From the NCBI GenBank assembly GCA_964563925.1, contig CAZLZD010000013.1, positions 1 to 64,000 on the forward strand: DNA of 64,000 bases, in the 5' to 3' direction. The notes under the pieces were generated by a model, which ran no database searches, was not told the origin of the DNA, and saw only the letters and a program-made list of their open reading frames with translations. Made by a program: the position numbers and the translations under genes. Below, piece after piece: positions 1 to 10,137 of the stretch. Each line of letters begins with the position of its first letter. The first letter of the stretch is position 1. The DNA is from JAUILA01 sp964563925. Its GTDB lineage: Bacteria; Bacteroidota; Bacteroidia; Cytophagales; Cyclobacteriaceae.

Positions 1-40
1 AAATCTGGCTATACTATATACCAAATATATGGTAAATTAA

Positions 41-66
41 AAAGGTACCGGTTTTCCGGTACCTTT
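41..66 (-). terminator. Rho-independent terminator of the DUF2911 gene
   Basis: An 11-bp perfect stem (41-51 with 56-66) encloses a 4-base loop. Read on the minus strand it is followed by a T-rich run (TTTTTAATTT), and it lies 22 bases past the DUF2911 stop codon. Nothing else is recognised in bases 1-88. Confidence 0.75.
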
Positions 67-88
67 ATTCATGGTTTCTGACCTGAAA

Positions 89-595
89 TTACTCCACGTC
101 AAATTTTACGGTGGTGTTTTCCCATGCCATCTCAACGCCGTCATCCACCACATCAATTTTGAAGGTTTCCACAAAATCCGACGAAGCGGAAGGGGCTACC
201 GATACGCGAAGCACATCTTCGCCTTCATCATAATTGAAGGCTCCCCATTGTTCGGTTACCTTATTGAAAATGATTACCCATTCGTCTTCACCGGGTATAG
301 TGAACAGTGCGTATTTTCCGGCCGGTAGGGCTTTGCCTTCCACGGTTACATCCGAACTAAAGGAAATGGTGGTTGCATTATTAGCACCCGTACGCCATAC
401 ACTGCCATACGGGACCAGTTCGCCCATCACGGTGCGGCCGCGTGCCGAAGGTGCATGATAGCTGATCTCAACATCTGCGGCACCAATTGTTCCGGTAGCG
501 GTAGCTGGTGGACTCGGCTGATTTTTCTGAGCCTGTGCCAAACCTGCAATTCCGAAAGCCAACAGGAGAGTAAAAACTAGTTTAATGTGTTTCAT
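89..595 (-). CDS. DUF2911 family secreted protein
   Basis: A 168-residue protein with a clear Sec signal peptide (about residues 1-22, ending A-Q-A). The mature part carries the DUF2911 hallmark YGSVWRTGAN at residues 63-72 and a beta-rich body. DUF2911 proteins are common in Bacteroidota and have no established biochemical role; export to the periplasm or beyond is inferred from the signal peptide. The gene stands alone: it ends at a strong terminator and is separated from the flavin reductase gene upstream by about 80 bases, so it probably has its own promoter, though no good TAnnTTTG box is visible there. The family assignment is firm, the function unknown. Confidence 0.85.
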   Translation of the reverse strand: MKHIKLVFTLLLAFGIAGLAQAQKNQPSPPATATGTIGAADVEISYHAPSARGRTVMGELVPYGSVWRTGANNATTISFSSDVTVEGKALPAGKYALFTIPGEDEWVIIFNKVTEQWGAFNYDEGEDVLRVSVAPSASSDFVETFKIDVVDDGVEMAWENTTVKFDVE

Positions 596-676
596 TGTGT
601 CAGTAGTTAATTTATTTTACTCTAATTAACGCATATATCGCGCCAGAGTTAGACGCCGTCAGGACAAATTGTTGTT

Positions 677-1558
677 TTATCCGTCAGATTCCGCCCTGTC
701 AAGCAAAACCTGCCAGGCAAGTTCGGTATCGCCTTCTGCTAATAGTTTTTGTGCAAATGCATGTACTGCCCTTCGGTCGATCGCTTCCCTCACAAACGTG
801 GCTTCGGGTTCCGGTAAGGGTTTTTTGTCGGGAATTCTTTCCACATTAGCCAGGCGGGCCAGGTTATTCCCGGTGAGGACCTCGCTGTTTCGTATGGCTG
901 CCGGTAGCTGATCAATACCCATACCAAGGGTACGCAACGGCTTGGGTATTTCAAATAATGAATCCCCTTGGGCACGGCAGTACCAGTTGCCCCCCATGCG
1001 CCCTACCGCATCGAGCCGAAGCGGATCGATCTGTCCGGATTCATCCAGAACCTCTTCATGAATATGTATCCTGACTACCTCGCAAATAACCAGGTTTCCT
1101 GCGCCGCCTTCCTCTCCGGTTTCCTTTACCTCGATCACCTTGCATTCAAAGGCCACCAGCGACTCACCCACCCGCGGCGGGGCTACGATCTCCGAATCCA
1201 CTGCTGTAAGCCCTGCCTTCACAAATTCATTAATGCCCTTGTCATATTCCGTACTGGCAAGGGACATCTGCTCGACCATGGAATAGCTGACCATGTTAAT
1301 GACCACCTCGGGTACTTCCTTCACATTCTCATAGGTATGTTTGGTCGTATTGTCCCTGCCCCTTCTGGCCGGGGAGAATATAAGGATTGGCGGATTCGCC
1401 CCGAAGCAATTGAAATAACTGAAAGGACTCAGGTTTATGTTTCCCTGTGCATCCACCGTGCTCGCAAATGCGATGGGCCGGGGTGCCACTGCTCCCAGTA
1501 AATAACTGTGAAGGGTTCCGGTTGAAATTTCCTCAGGATTAACGGTCAGTACGCTCAT
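677..1558 (-). CDS. Flavin reductase-like (split-barrel FMN-binding) protein
   Basis: A 293-residue protein of the flavin reductase-like, FMN-binding split-barrel family. Conserved features are APRPIAFAST (residues 25-34) and the NLSPFSYFN segment (42-50), which in the family contact FMN. The open frame runs back to 1609, but the ATG at 1558 is preferred because it sits just past the fumarylacetoacetase stop (1566) and begins directly at the family domain. It is the second gene of a two-gene unit with fumarylacetoacetase. This suggests a role beside tyrosine or other aromatic catabolism, but the substrate cannot be read from the sequence. Confidence 0.85.
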   Translation of the reverse strand: MSVLTVNPEEISTGTLHSYLLGAVAPRPIAFASTVDAQGNINLSPFSYFNCFGANPPILIFSPARRGRDNTTKHTYENVKEVPEVVINMVSYSMVEQMSLASTEYDKGINEFVKAGLTAVDSEIVAPPRVGESLVAFECKVIEVKETGEEGGAGNLVICEVVRIHIHEEVLDESGQIDPLRLDAVGRMGGNWYCRAQGDSLFEIPKPLRTLGMGIDQLPAAIRNSEVLTGNNLARLANVERIPDKKPLPEPEATFVREAIDRRAVHAFAQKLLAEGDTELAWQVLLDRAESDG

Positions 1559-1565
1559 TACAGGA

Positions 1566-2840
1566 TCATTTAGCAGGTAATACCCGGGTACGGACTTCGC
1601 CAAACCCAATTCTCACGCCTTCCCTGGATGCACTCCCACGCATGATCACCTCGTCGCCATCCTCGATAAATACACGTTCGGCTCCATCGCTTAGTGAAAC
1701 CGGCCGGGTGCCTTTCCAGGCCAGTTCGAGCATGCTTCCATACGAAGAGGGATCCGGTCCGCTGATCGTCCCGGATGCATACATATCCCCTACCTGAAGA
1801 TTGCAGCCATTTACCGTATGATGAGCCAGCTGCTGGTTGATGTTCCAGTACATGTATTTGAAGTTCGTACGGCTGACCACGGTTTCTTCGGTTTCACCGG
1901 GCCGGATTGCCACTTCCAGGTCGATATCAAAATTCCTCTTGCCCTGTATCTGCAGGTATGGCAATACGGCCGGGTCCTGCGTCGGGCCCTGTACACGGAA
2001 TGGTTCCAGGGCATCCAGGGTAACGATCCAGGGAGAAACGGATGAGGCGAAGTTCTTGGCAAGAAACGGCCCCAGCGGCACATATTCCCATACCTGGATA
2101 TCCCGGGCAGACCAGTCATTAAACAGGACGAAACCGAAAATATATTCTTCTGCCTCCTGGGTGGAAACCGGATTTCCCAACCGGTTGCTCTTACCGGTAA
2201 TAAACGCCATCTCCAGTTCGAAATCCAGCCGTTTGGTGGGGCCGAACTGAGGGGTATCCTGGTCGGGTCCTTTCGTCTGGCCTTTGGGCCGGTGTATGGC
2301 TACCCCCGACGGCACGATGGAAGAGGCCCGGCCGTGATAACCTACCGGTAGGTGCTTCCAGTTGGGCAATAGCGCATTCTCCGGGTCCCGGAACATCGTT
2401 CCGACATTCGTGGCATGTTCCACACTGCTGTAAAAATCGGTGTAGTTGGGCACCCTGACCGGCATCATCATCTCCGCTTCCTCCATGGGCACCAGTGCCA
2501 GTTCGCGGCCCGGTTTATTGTCGCGCAACTCACTGTTTTCCTCCCAAAGCAATTCCGCAATGCGATTCCTGAGCCGTCCGGTTTTTTCTCTTCCCAGGGC
2601 AATAAAATCATTGAGGTATTTCTGGTTGAACACTCCCTGAGGCAGGTTCATCCCTTCAAAAAAACCATTCTCATGAAGATAGGTCAGGTCGAGTACTGCC
2701 TCGCCGATGGCCACACCGGCACCCGGCTCCAGGTAGGAGGTCCGGAAAATACCAAATGGCAGATTCTGAATGGGAAAATCACTTCCTTCCGGGACTTCAA
2801 CCCAGCTTTTTAGCGACGGATTATTGGCATTAACCTTCAT
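1566..2840 (-). CDS. fahA: Fumarylacetoacetase
   Basis: A 424-residue, full-length fumarylacetoacetase, which hydrolyses 4-fumarylacetoacetate to fumarate and acetoacetate, the last step of tyrosine/homogentisate degradation. The small N-terminal domain spans about residues 1-120. The hydrolase domain begins with DFYSSVEHA, giving the metal-binding Asp135 and catalytic His142 in the same spacing as the mammalian enzyme; YHGRASS (168-174) and the acidic metal ligands in DFELEM follow. A TACCTTTG box lies just upstream on the minus strand. Homogentisate dioxygenase and the other pathway genes are not in the window. The flavin reductase-like gene follows within 10 bases and is probably co-transcribed. 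Confidence 0.97.
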   Translation of the reverse strand: MKVNANNPSLKSWVEVPEGSDFPIQNLPFGIFRTSYLEPGAGVAIGEAVLDLTYLHENGFFEGMNLPQGVFNQKYLNDFIALGREKTGRLRNRIAELLWEENSELRDNKPGRELALVPMEEAEMMMPVRVPNYTDFYSSVEHATNVGTMFRDPENALLPNWKHLPVGYHGRASSIVPSGVAIHRPKGQTKGPDQDTPQFGPTKRLDFELEMAFITGKSNRLGNPVSTQEAEEYIFGFVLFNDWSARDIQVWEYVPLGPFLAKNFASSVSPWIVTLDALEPFRVQGPTQDPAVLPYLQIQGKRNFDIDLEVAIRPGETEETVVSRTNFKYMYWNINQQLAHHTVNGCNLQVGDMYASGTISGPDPSSYGSMLELAWKGTRPVSLSDGAERVFIEDGDEVIMRGSASREGVRIGFGEVRTRVLPAK

Positions 2841-2856
2841 AGAATCGGATTTTTAC

Positions 2857-2864
2857 CAAAGGTA
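2857..2864 (-). promoter_or_regulatory. Putative -7 box (TACCTTTG) of fahA
   Basis: Read on the minus strand, TACCTTTG matches the Bacteroidota -7 consensus TAnnTTTG and ends 16 bases before the fahA start codon. No clear TTG is present at the expected -33 position. Confidence 0.5.
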
Positions 2865-2903
2865 GGATTCTCCCCTTGAAATGAAAAATAGCCCGGTCGC
2901 AGA

Positions 2904-2934
2904 TTGTCCCCTTGCGGTTATTTCGGTAATTTTG
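2904..2934 (+). promoter_or_regulatory. Putative valS promoter (TTG-N20-TAATTTTG)
   Basis: TTG at 2904-2906 and TAATTTTG at 2927-2934 are separated by 20 bases, fitting the Bacteroidota -33/-7 arrangement. The -7 box ends 32 bases before the valS ATG. It is divergent from, and close to, the fahA box. Confidence 0.6.
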
Positions 2935-2966
2935 CCCTCTTGAATTATACTAATTGACACCCTCTT

Positions 2967-5588
2967 ATGGCGTTATCCACGAAATATGATCCCGTATCGG
3001 TAGAAGGCAAATGGTACCAGCACTGGATGGATCAGAAATTTTTCCGGTCTACCCCCAACCCGGACAAACAACCTTATACGATCGTGATCCCACCTCCGAA
3101 CGTGACCGGTGTCCTCCACATGGGCCACATGCTGAACAATACCATACAGGATGTACTGATCCGGAAGGCACGCATGGAAGGACGGGAAGCCTGCTGGGTA
3201 CCGGGTACCGACCACGCCTCCATAGCCACCGAAGCAAAGGTGGTAGCGATGCTCAAGGAAAGAGGCATCGGGAAAAAAGATATTTCGCGGGAGGAATTCG
3301 TAAATTATGCCAAAGAGTGGAAGGAGAAATACGGGGGTATTATTCTCCAGCAATTAAAGCATCTCGGCGCGTCCTGTGACTGGGACCGTACGCGGTATAC
3401 AATGGAGGAAAGTCTGTCGAATTCCGTCATTGAAGTATTCAACCGGCTGTACGACAAAGGCCTGATCTACCGCGGCATACGCATGGTCAACTGGGACCCG
3501 GCCGGAAAAACAGCCCTTTCCGATGATGAGGTGATCCACAAAGAGATTCAAAGCAAGCTCTATTACGTACATTATCAGATTGAAGGCGAAGACGATACCC
3601 TGACCATCGCGACCACTCGTCCGGAAACCATTCTCGGAGACACCGCCGTATGTGTACACCCTGACGATGAGCGCTACAAGCACCTTCACGGCAAGCGGGC
3701 CCTGGTTCCGCTTATTAACCGGTCGGTACCCATCATCACAGACGAATACGTGAGCATGGAATTTGGTACCGGGTGCCTGAAAATCACGCCGGCTCATGAC
3801 CTGAATGACTACGAGCTCGGGCAGAAGCACGGGCTGGAATCCATTGACATCCTTAACGATGACGGAACGCTGAATGAAAAGGCAGGGTTGTTTCCGGGCG
3901 AAGACCGATTTGTCGTTCGTAAGAAAATTGCTGTCGAACTTGAAAAAGCGGGGCAGCTGGTCAAGGTAGAGGATTATACCAACAATGTCGGTTTTTCCGA
4001 GCGTACGGATGCGGTCATCGAGCCACGGCTTTCCATGCAGTGGTTCGTCAAGATGGACGAGATCACCAAGCCTGCGTACAGGCATGTAATGGATGATACC
4101 GTCCGGCTGATCCCGCCTAAATTCAAGAATACCTACCGGCACTGGATGGAGAATGTCAGGGACTGGTGCATCAGCCGGCAACTCTGGTGGGGCCACCAGA
4201 TACCCGCCTGGTACCTGCCTGATAATTCAATCGTCGTTGCCCTCAACGCAGAGGAAGCCTTGCAGAAAGCACGTGAGAAGGATGATTCACTAACTATGGA
4301 CGATCTCCGTCAGGATGAAGATGTGCTGGATACCTGGTTTTCTTCCTGGCTCTGGCCCATCACGGTATTTGACGGGCTGGAAGACCCCGGAAATGAAGAC
4401 ATACGCTATTACTACCCAACCAATGACCTGGTGACCGCCCCGGAGATCCTGTTTTTCTGGGTAGCGAGAATGATCATAGCCGGTTATGAATTTATGGGCG
4501 AAAAGCCTTTCAGCAATGTGTACCTGACCGGCATCGTCCGTGACAAACAGGGAAGGAAAATGTCGAAATCCCTCGGAAATTCGCCGGACCCGCTGGAATT
4601 GATCCGGCAGTACGGGGCCGACGGGGTTCGTACAGGCATGCTGTTCTCAAGTCCGGCCGGCAACGATCTCCTGTTTGACATCAAACTCTGCGAGCAGGGA
4701 AGAAATTTTGCCAATAAAATCTGGAATGCCTATCGGCTTATGGATGGCTGGCAGGTAGATGACGCACTTGACACCGATGAGAATGCGGTCGCCATCCGGT
4801 GGTTTGAAGCTAAATTGCATGCAACGCAGGAGGAGATGGAAGATCACTTTACGAAATTCCGCATTTCGGATGCCCTGATGTCTGCGTACAAGCTGACCTG
4901 GAATGATTTCTGTTCGTGGTACCTGGAGATGGTCAAACCGGGTTTTGAGCAACCGGTGGACAGGAAAACCTATGAGGCCACCCGGGATTTCTTTGAGATC
5001 CTGATGAAACTCCTGCATCCGTTCATGCCTTTTCTTACCGAAGAGCTCTGGCACGAACTGCGCGAGCGAGATGAGAAGGATTGTGTAATAGTGGCTGACT
5101 GGCCGCAGCACGGCCCTTATGATGCTTCGCTGCTGCGATCGGGAGATGTGGCATTCGAATTGATCAGCCACGTGCGTAACTTCCGCAACAGTAAGCAGAT
5201 ATCACCGAAAGAACCACTGAAATTGTTCGTGCAAACCGAGCATTTTGATGCGTACATCCCGTTTGCCGGTGTCATCCGCAAACTGGCCAATCTGAGTACA
5301 TTTGAGTCGGTCGAACAGGCGGTGGAAAATGCTTCCAGTTTCGTACTCCAGGGAGATTCGTTCTTTATTCCAACCGACGGGGCAATCGACACAGAAAAAG
5401 AACTTGAGGAGCTTCACAAGGAACTGGAATACACCCGTGGATTCCTCCAGGGTGTTCGTAAGAAACTGGAGAATGACCGGTTTGTGAATAATGCACCGGC
5501 CCAGGTGGTGGACATGGAGCGTAAAAAACAGGCAGACGCGGAAGCGAAGATCAGTGCGCTGGAAGAACGAATAGGTTCGCTGACCTAA
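2967..5588 (+). CDS. valS: Valyl-tRNA synthetase
   Basis: An 873-residue class I aminoacyl-tRNA synthetase that charges tRNA-Val. The signature HIGH motif is HMGH at residues 51-54 and the KMSKS motif is at 531-535. The long CP1 editing insert ([10 protein letters not shown] segment), which removes mischarged Thr, lies between them. The C-terminal part holds the anticodon-binding helical domain and, from about residue 800, the ValS-specific coiled-coil arm. Length is normal. It is a single gene with its own promoter, and its stop codon overlaps that of the convergent ald gene by 4 bp (5585-5588), with no terminator in between. Confidence 0.98.
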   Translation: MALSTKYDPVSVEGKWYQHWMDQKFFRSTPNPDKQPYTIVIPPPNVTGVLHMGHMLNNTIQDVLIRKARMEGREACWVPGTDHASIATEAKVVAMLKERGIGKKDISREEFVNYAKEWKEKYGGIILQQLKHLGASCDWDRTRYTMEESLSNSVIEVFNRLYDKGLIYRGIRMVNWDPAGKTALSDDEVIHKEIQSKLYYVHYQIEGEDDTLTIATTRPETILGDTAVCVHPDDERYKHLHGKRALVPLINRSVPIITDEYVSMEFGTGCLKITPAHDLNDYELGQKHGLESIDILNDDGTLNEKAGLFPGEDRFVVRKKIAVELEKAGQLVKVEDYTNNVGFSERTDAVIEPRLSMQWFVKMDEITKPAYRHVMDDTVRLIPPKFKNTYRHWMENVRDWCISRQLWWGHQIPAWYLPDNSIVVALNAEEALQKAREKDDSLTMDDLRQDEDVLDTWFSSWLWPITVFDGLEDPGNEDIRYYYPTNDLVTAPEILFFWVARMIIAGYEFMGEKPFSNVYLTGIVRDKQGRKMSKSLGNSPDPLELIRQYGADGVRTGMLFSSPAGNDLLFDIKLCEQGRNFANKIWNAYRLMDGWQVDDALDTDENAVAIRWFEAKLHATQEEMEDHFTKFRISDALMSAYKLTWNDFCSWYLEMVKPGFEQPVDRKTYEATRDFFEILMKLLHPFMPFLTEELWHELRERDEKDCVIVADWPQHGPYDASLLRSGDVAFELISHVRNFRNSKQISPKEPLKLFVQTEHFDAYIPFAGVIRKLANLSTFESVEQAVENASSFVLQGDSFFIPTDGAIDTEKELEELHKELEYTRGFLQGVRKKLENDRFVNNAPAQVVDMERKKQADAEAKISALEERIGSLT

Positions 5589-6811
5589 AACCGGGCGGCC
5601 ATCAGCAGGCCAAGGTCTTTGTGCTTCATGCCGAATTTCCTGGCGATATGTTCGTTGGTCAAACTCCCTTTATAGGTGTAGACGCCTTTCATAAACCATT
5701 TGTGTGCAAAGATCATTTCCTCGATCCCTCCTTCATCGGCTGCCCTGAGAATGGTTGGAGTAAAGATATTACTAAGGGCCGTGGTGGCCGTATGGGCCAC
5801 ACGTGACGCGATGTTGGGCACACAGTAGTGGATCACTTCGTGCCGGCGAAAGGCCGGATCACTGAGTGTTCGTAATTCAGACGTTTCGATGATACCGCCC
5901 TGGTCAATGCTCAGATCAATGATAACGGAATCGGGCTTCATGGCGGCCACCATTTCTTCAGAAACAACAAAGCGGTTACGCCCTTTTTCAGCCCTGAGCG
6001 CACCTATGACCACATCGGCATGACGCAGGCACTCAGCCAGTGTTACCGTATCGATTGTACTCGTGTAGATTGGGTGCCCCAGGGCATGTTTAATCCGGCG
6101 AAGTTTATAGATGTGATTGTCAAAGATCTGGACATCAGCGCCAAGTCCGAGTGCGGCCCGGGCCGCATATTCTGCCACCGTTCCGGCACCGATGATCACG
6201 ACCCTGGTGGGTGGAACCCCTGTGATGCCTCCCAGGATCACGCCTTTGCCTGAATTACTGCAGCTCAGGTATTCCGAGGCGATGGCCATAACCGTATTGC
6301 CGGCAATTTCACTCATCGCCCGGATGATCGGCATGCCGCCTGCCTTATCCTCTATGAACTCATAGGCAAGGGCGGTAACCCCCTGCTGATTCAACGCCTT
6401 GATATAATCGGGAGACTGGTTGCCAATCTGAACGGCCGATATCAGGGTCTGGCCTTTCTTCATCATCCCAATTTCATCCAGGGTTGGAGGCTCAATCTTC
6501 AGAATGGCATTGGCCTGGTAGACCTCTGCCGCCGTTTTCATTATTTTGGCACCGGCTTCGCTGTAATCCTTATCGGAGAATTTGGAACCCGCTCCGGCCT
6601 TGGTCTCAATCCAAATTTCATGTCCGTGATTAACCAGCAGGGCCACGGCATCGGGGGTAAGCGACACGCGGCGCTCTTCCAGCGAAATCTCATTGGGGAT
6701 GCCTATCAGAAACGATTGTTTACTGCGTGACAGGGGGTAAAGCTTCTCCTGCGGATAAAAAGTGGTCTCCTTGGCCAACTGAGCAAAACCTGAGGTCTCT
6801 CTCTTAGTCAT
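5585..6811 (-). CDS. ald: Alanine dehydrogenase (AlaDH/PNT family)
   Basis: A 408-residue member of the alanine dehydrogenase / pyridine nucleotide transhydrogenase family. Alanine dehydrogenase interconverts L-alanine and pyruvate plus ammonia using NAD. The NAD-binding Rossmann signature [10 protein letters not shown] is at residues 208-217 with the terminal Asp at 231, and the N-terminal catalytic domain starts at FLIGIPNE (34-40). Compared with classical enzymes of about 370 residues it has an N-terminal extension of about 33 residues, which is usual in Bacteroidota homologues. It is the last gene of porX-tsaE-ald; its ATG overlaps the tsaE stop by 8 bases. The family is certain, the exact substrate is inferred. 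Confidence 0.88.
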   Translation of the reverse strand: MTKRETSGFAQLAKETTFYPQEKLYPLSRSKQSFLIGIPNEISLEERRVSLTPDAVALLVNHGHEIWIETKAGAGSKFSDKDYSEAGAKIMKTAAEVYQANAILKIEPPTLDEIGMMKKGQTLISAVQIGNQSPDYIKALNQQGVTALAYEFIEDKAGGMPIIRAMSEIAGNTVMAIASEYLSCSNSGKGVILGGITGVPPTRVVIIGAGTVAEYAARAALGLGADVQIFDNHIYKLRRIKHALGHPIYTSTIDTVTLAECLRHADVVIGALRAEKGRNRFVVSEEMVAAMKPDSVIIDLSIDQGGIIETSELRTLSDPAFRRHEVIHYCVPNIASRVAHTATTALSNIFTPTILRAADEGGIEEMIFAHKWFMKGVYTYKGSLTNEHIARKFGMKHKDLGLLMAARF

Positions 6812-7250
6812 ACTTGGTGACAGTAATCTGTCTTTTATCTGATGCGCTTAACGCAATTTCAACCAGTAAATAGTGATCCGGAATCAGGTTGGGGATGCGC
6901 GAAGCCCATTCAATAAAACAGAGGTGCCCGGAGTAAAAATATTCCGAAACACCTATATCCTCGGCTTCCTCCTCGTCCTCAATCCGGTAAAAATCGAAAT
7001 GATAGTAGCTCACACCATTGCTGTCCTGGTACTCATTTACCAGACCGAAGGTCGGACTCTGCACCTGGTCTACAAATCCCAGGGCTTCCCCGATGGCTTT
7101 GATCAGCGTGGTTTTACCAGCCCCCATCTCCCCTTTGAAAACCCAGATCGTGTGATCACCGGCTGCGGAAATGAGCTCCCCGGCTAACCGGGGCAGGTCG
7201 GAAAGAGAAACATGATCCCATGTTTTTAGCTCCCCGCCACTATCTTCCAT
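6804..7250 (-). CDS. tsaE: tRNA threonylcarbamoyladenosine biosynthesis ATPase TsaE
   Basis: A 148-residue P-loop ATPase with Walker A GEMGAGKTT (residues 40-48), followed by the family block SPTFGLVNEY and the HFDFYR segment. TsaE works with TsaB and TsaD to make the universal t6A37 modification of ANN-decoding tRNAs. Length is typical. Its start lies inside the last codons of porX (11-bp overlap) and its end overlaps the start of ald, so the three genes are almost certainly one transcript. TsaB and TsaD are not in the window. Confidence 0.95.
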   Translation of the reverse strand: MEDSGGELKTWDHVSLSDLPRLAGELISAAGDHTIWVFKGEMGAGKTTLIKAIGEALGFVDQVQSPTFGLVNEYQDSNGVSYYHFDFYRIEDEEEAEDIGVSEYFYSGHLCFIEWASRIPNLIPDHYLLVEIALSASDKRQITVTKYD

Positions 7251-8805
7251 GTTTCGAATTTAGTGAAATTATCGGAATAATCATTTCCTCCATGGAGACG
7301 CCGCCATGCTGAAAGGTATCCTTGTAATAATTCACGTAGTAGTTGTAATTGTTGGGATAGGCAAAAAACTGATCTTCAATGGCGAAAACATAGGTCGTGG
7401 AAACATTGGTGCGGGGCAGGAAAAGCCGGTCGGGTTTCATCACCTGCATTACCTTATCTTCGTCGGAATAACCAAGGTTCTTTCCCTGCTTGTACCGCAG
7501 GTTGGTGTTGGTATTACGGTCACCGATGATTTTGAATGCCCGCTTCACCCGAATCGTTCCGTGGTCGGTGGTAATCATTAATTTACCTCCCAGTTCCGCA
7601 ATGGAACGAAGTGCTTCCAGCAGGGGGGAGTGATCTATCCAGGAACGGGTGATCGAACGGTAGGCCGACTCATCGGGCGCCAGTTCGCGGATCATGGCCA
7701 TGTCGGTACGTGCATGTGACAACATATCGACAAAATTATAAATGATCACATTCAGGTCATTATTCATCAGGTTACGGATATTATCCACCAGGGCCTTACC
7801 CTCCTGAACCCGCTTGATCTTGTGGTAGCTGAATTTGATCTTTTGATTGAGACGCTGCAGCTGTTTCTCCAGGAACTTATCCTCTGCATTGTTTTTCCCA
7901 TCTTCCTGGTCTTCTCCCACCCACAGGTACGGATATTTCTCCGCCATTTCGGAAGGAAGCAGCCCGCTCATTATGGCATTTCGTGAATAGGCCGTGGTTG
8001 TCGGGAGAATGGAATAGTAGGGTTCTTCCCACTCGACATTAAAGTACTCACTGATTACCGGCTCGATCGTTTTCCACTGGTCAAAGCGAAGATTGTCGAT
8101 GATCAGCAGGAATAACGGCGTGCCCTTGCCAACTTCCGGGAGAACTTTTTTCTTAATCAGCTGGTGAGACATCAGCGGTTTGTCCGCTTCCGGATCATTG
8201 AGCCAGGATTCGTAATTTTCCTTGATGAATTTTGAGAATCGGTTATTGGCCTCGTCCTTTTGCATGTTAAAGACTTCGGCCATGCTTTTATTTTCAGTAT
8301 CATCAATTTCCAGCTCCCAATAGACCAGCTTCTTGTATATTTCAGCCCACTCCTCGTGATCAAGGTCATCAGAGAAGGCCATGCTGATGTTACGGAAGTC
8401 CTGCTGATAACCCAGGTTTGTTTTTTCCGTTATGAGCCGTTTGTTGTCAAGGATCTTTTTTACCGAAAGGAGAATCTGGGAAGGGTTGAGGGGTTTGATC
8501 AGGTAATCGGCGATCTTCGCGCCGATAGCCTCCTCCATGATCAGCTCTTCCTCGTTCTTGGTGATCATGATCACAGGCATTCCCGGCCTGAGCGATTTAA
8601 TCTGGTTGAGTGCCTCCAGGCCAGACATACCCGGCATATTCTCGTCGAGAAATACAACATCATAGGGTGACTGTTCGACTTTCTCCAGGGCATCGGTACC
8701 ACTGTTTACAGGGGTGATGTCGTATCCCTTATTCTCAAGAAACAGGATGTGGGGCTTCAGCAAATCGATCTCATCGTCCGCCCATAAAATATTATATCTT
8801 TGCAT
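7240..8805 (-). CDS. porX: PorX-type response regulator with PglZ domain
   Basis: A 521-residue two-domain protein: an N-terminal CheY-like receiver (about residues 1-120, acidic pair Asp10-Asp11, phospho-acceptor Asp54 in VVFLDENMPGMSG, Lys in LIKPL) and a large PglZ domain of the alkaline phosphatase superfamily with ILPTTTAYSRN and TTDHGTIR metal-site segments. This is the architecture of PorX, which in Porphyromonas and Flavobacterium controls the type IX secretion system. The frame is open to 8856, but the ATG at 8805 starts the receiver domain directly. No sensor kinase gene (PorY-like) is adjacent. The gene leads the porX-tsaE-ald unit and is divergent from the HD phosphohydrolase gene. 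Confidence 0.92.
   Translation of the reverse strand: MQRYNILWADDEIDLLKPHILFLENKGYDITPVNSGTDALEKVEQSPYDVVFLDENMPGMSGLEALNQIKSLRPGMPVIMITKNEEELIMEEAIGAKIADYLIKPLNPSQILLSVKKILDNKRLITEKTNLGYQQDFRNISMAFSDDLDHEEWAEIYKKLVYWELEIDDTENKSMAEVFNMQKDEANNRFSKFIKENYESWLNDPEADKPLMSHQLIKKKVLPEVGKGTPLFLLIIDNLRFDQWKTIEPVISEYFNVEWEEPYYSILPTTTAYSRNAIMSGLLPSEMAEKYPYLWVGEDQEDGKNNAEDKFLEKQLQRLNQKIKFSYHKIKRVQEGKALVDNIRNLMNNDLNVIIYNFVDMLSHARTDMAMIRELAPDESAYRSITRSWIDHSPLLEALRSIAELGGKLMITTDHGTIRVKRAFKIIGDRNTNTNLRYKQGKNLGYSDEDKVMQVMKPDRLFLPRTNVSTTYVFAIEDQFFAYPNNYNYYVNYYKDTFQHGGVSMEEMIIPIISLNSKHGR
8795..8802 (+). promoter_or_regulatory. Putative -7 box (TATCTTTG) for the HD-domain gene
   Basis: TATCTTTG on the plus strand matches TAnnTTTG and would start a transcript into the HD-domain gene about 70 bases downstream. 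It lies inside the first codons of the divergent porX gene. A matching -33 TTG was not found. Confidence 0.4.
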
Positions 8806-8872
8806 ATTCGTTGGATTCCAGATTAAACTTACACAAACTGCCAGAAGTCTCCGCAATAATCATACAAAGAGA

Positions 8873-10102
8873 TTGAGTAAACGAAAAATATTTAACGACC
8901 CCGTCTACGGCTTCATTCCGATTCCCGGTAAACTGATCATGGAACTGATCGATCATCCCATGGTACAGCGGCTCCGCCGGATCAAGCAGCTCGGGCTGAC
9001 CGACATGGTGTACCCCGGTGCCCTTCACACGCGTTTTCATCATGCAGTGGGGGCGATGCACCTTATGGGACGGGCCCTGGACGTTCTCCGCAGCAAAGGG
9101 ACGGAGATTTCTGAAGAAGAGAAAACAGCGGCCCAGGCCGCAATCCTGCTGCATGATGTAGGCCACGGCCCATTCTCCCATGCCCTCGAATTTACCCTCA
9201 TGCAGGGGATCAGGCACGAAAGCCTTTCTTTCCTGATCATGAAACACCTGAACCGGGAGCTCGGCCAGGAGCTCGCGCTGACCCTACGGATGTTTCAGAA
9301 TACCTATGAACGCACGTTCTTTCATCAGCTTATTTCAAGCCAGCTGGATATCGACCGGCTGGATTACCTTAAGCGCGACAGCTTCTTTACCGGTGTATCG
9401 GAAGGATCAATCGGACTGGAACGGATTGTTACCATGCTGAATGTGGTGGACGACAACATCGTGGTGGAGGAAAAGGGCCTCTACAGTATCGAAAATTTTC
9501 TGAATGCACGACGCCTCATGTACTGGCAGGTTTACCTGCACAAGACCTCGGTGAGTGCGGAAAAAATGCTGATCAACCTCATCACAAGGGCCAGGGACCT
9601 TACCGAATCGGGGGAAGACCTGCCCTGCTCACCGGTCCTGGGCCGTTTTCTCAGGAAAAGGCACCGGCTGGAAGATTTTCAGGACGATGCCGGGGTACTG
9701 GAAGCCTACGGCAACCTGGATGACTATGACATATGGGGATCTGTCAAGAGCTGGCAGTTTGCCGACGACCATATCCTGCGCATGCTGAGCCGTATGCTCC
9801 TCGAACGGAAACTGTTCAGAATTCAGTTAAACAGCGAGCCACTCACCAAGGAGGAGATCCGGGAAATGCGTCATAAGATCGCCGATGAGCTGGGTTTACT
9901 GCGGGCTGAAGCCCGGTACCTGATCTCTCACGGGGAACTGACCAATAAGGCGTACATTGATACAAGCCAGAAAATCAACATACTTACGAAGCGCGGCGAG
10001 GTGATCGATGTGGCTGAGGCAGCGGACCTCCCAAACATTAAGGCTATCAGCAAAATTGTCAAAAAATATTATCTATGCTCCCCTAAAAATGTATCTTTGT
10101 AG
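8873..10102 (+). CDS. HD-domain phosphohydrolase (dGTPase-like)
   Basis: A 409-residue HD-superfamily protein. The metal ligands are His56/57 (HTRFHHAVG), the His94-Asp95 pair (LLHDVGHGPFSH) and a later Asp in QLDIDRLDYLKRD, as in dGTP triphosphohydrolase-like and SAMHD1-like enzymes. The substrate is not known; nucleotides are the usual guess. No ATG fits the domain start. The TTG at 8873, preceded by AAAGAG, gives a protein that starts at the conserved KIFNDPVYGFIPIP block; the longer frame back to 8714 runs into porX antisense sequence and is rejected. It sits between porX and the lipid A genes, and lpxD follows 35 bases later with its own promoter box. Confidence 0.88.
   Translation: MSKRKIFNDPVYGFIPIPGKLIMELIDHPMVQRLRRIKQLGLTDMVYPGALHTRFHHAVGAMHLMGRALDVLRSKGTEISEEEKTAAQAAILLHDVGHGPFSHALEFTLMQGIRHESLSFLIMKHLNRELGQELALTLRMFQNTYERTFFHQLISSQLDIDRLDYLKRDSFFTGVSEGSIGLERIVTMLNVVDDNIVVEEKGLYSIENFLNARRLMYWQVYLHKTSVSAEKMLINLITRARDLTESGEDLPCSPVLGRFLRKRHRLEDFQDDAGVLEAYGNLDDYDIWGSVKSWQFADDHILRMLSRMLLERKLFRIQLNSEPLTKEEIREMRHKIADELGLLRAEARYLISHGELTNKAYIDTSQKINILTKRGEVIDVAEAADLPNIKAISKIVKKYYLCSPKNVSL
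10092..10099 (+). promoter_or_regulatory. Putative -7 box (TATCTTTG) of lpxD
   Basis: TATCTTTG fits TAnnTTTG and overlaps the last codons of the HD-domain gene, 38 bases before the lpxD ATG. A TTG at 10056-10058 is too far upstream to be a standard -33 element. Confidence 0.45.
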
Positions 10103-10137
10103 CCAATTTCAGAAATACTAATCCCACGATAAACTGC

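Noticed and set aside
3354..4196. 280-residue open frame on the minus strand inside valS
   Set aside because: It lies wholly antisense to a clear valS coding region and shows no family motif.
8714..8872. N-terminal extension of the HD-domain protein
   Set aside because: The extra 53 codons are antisense to the start of porX and not part of the HD family; the TTG at 8873 fits the domain.
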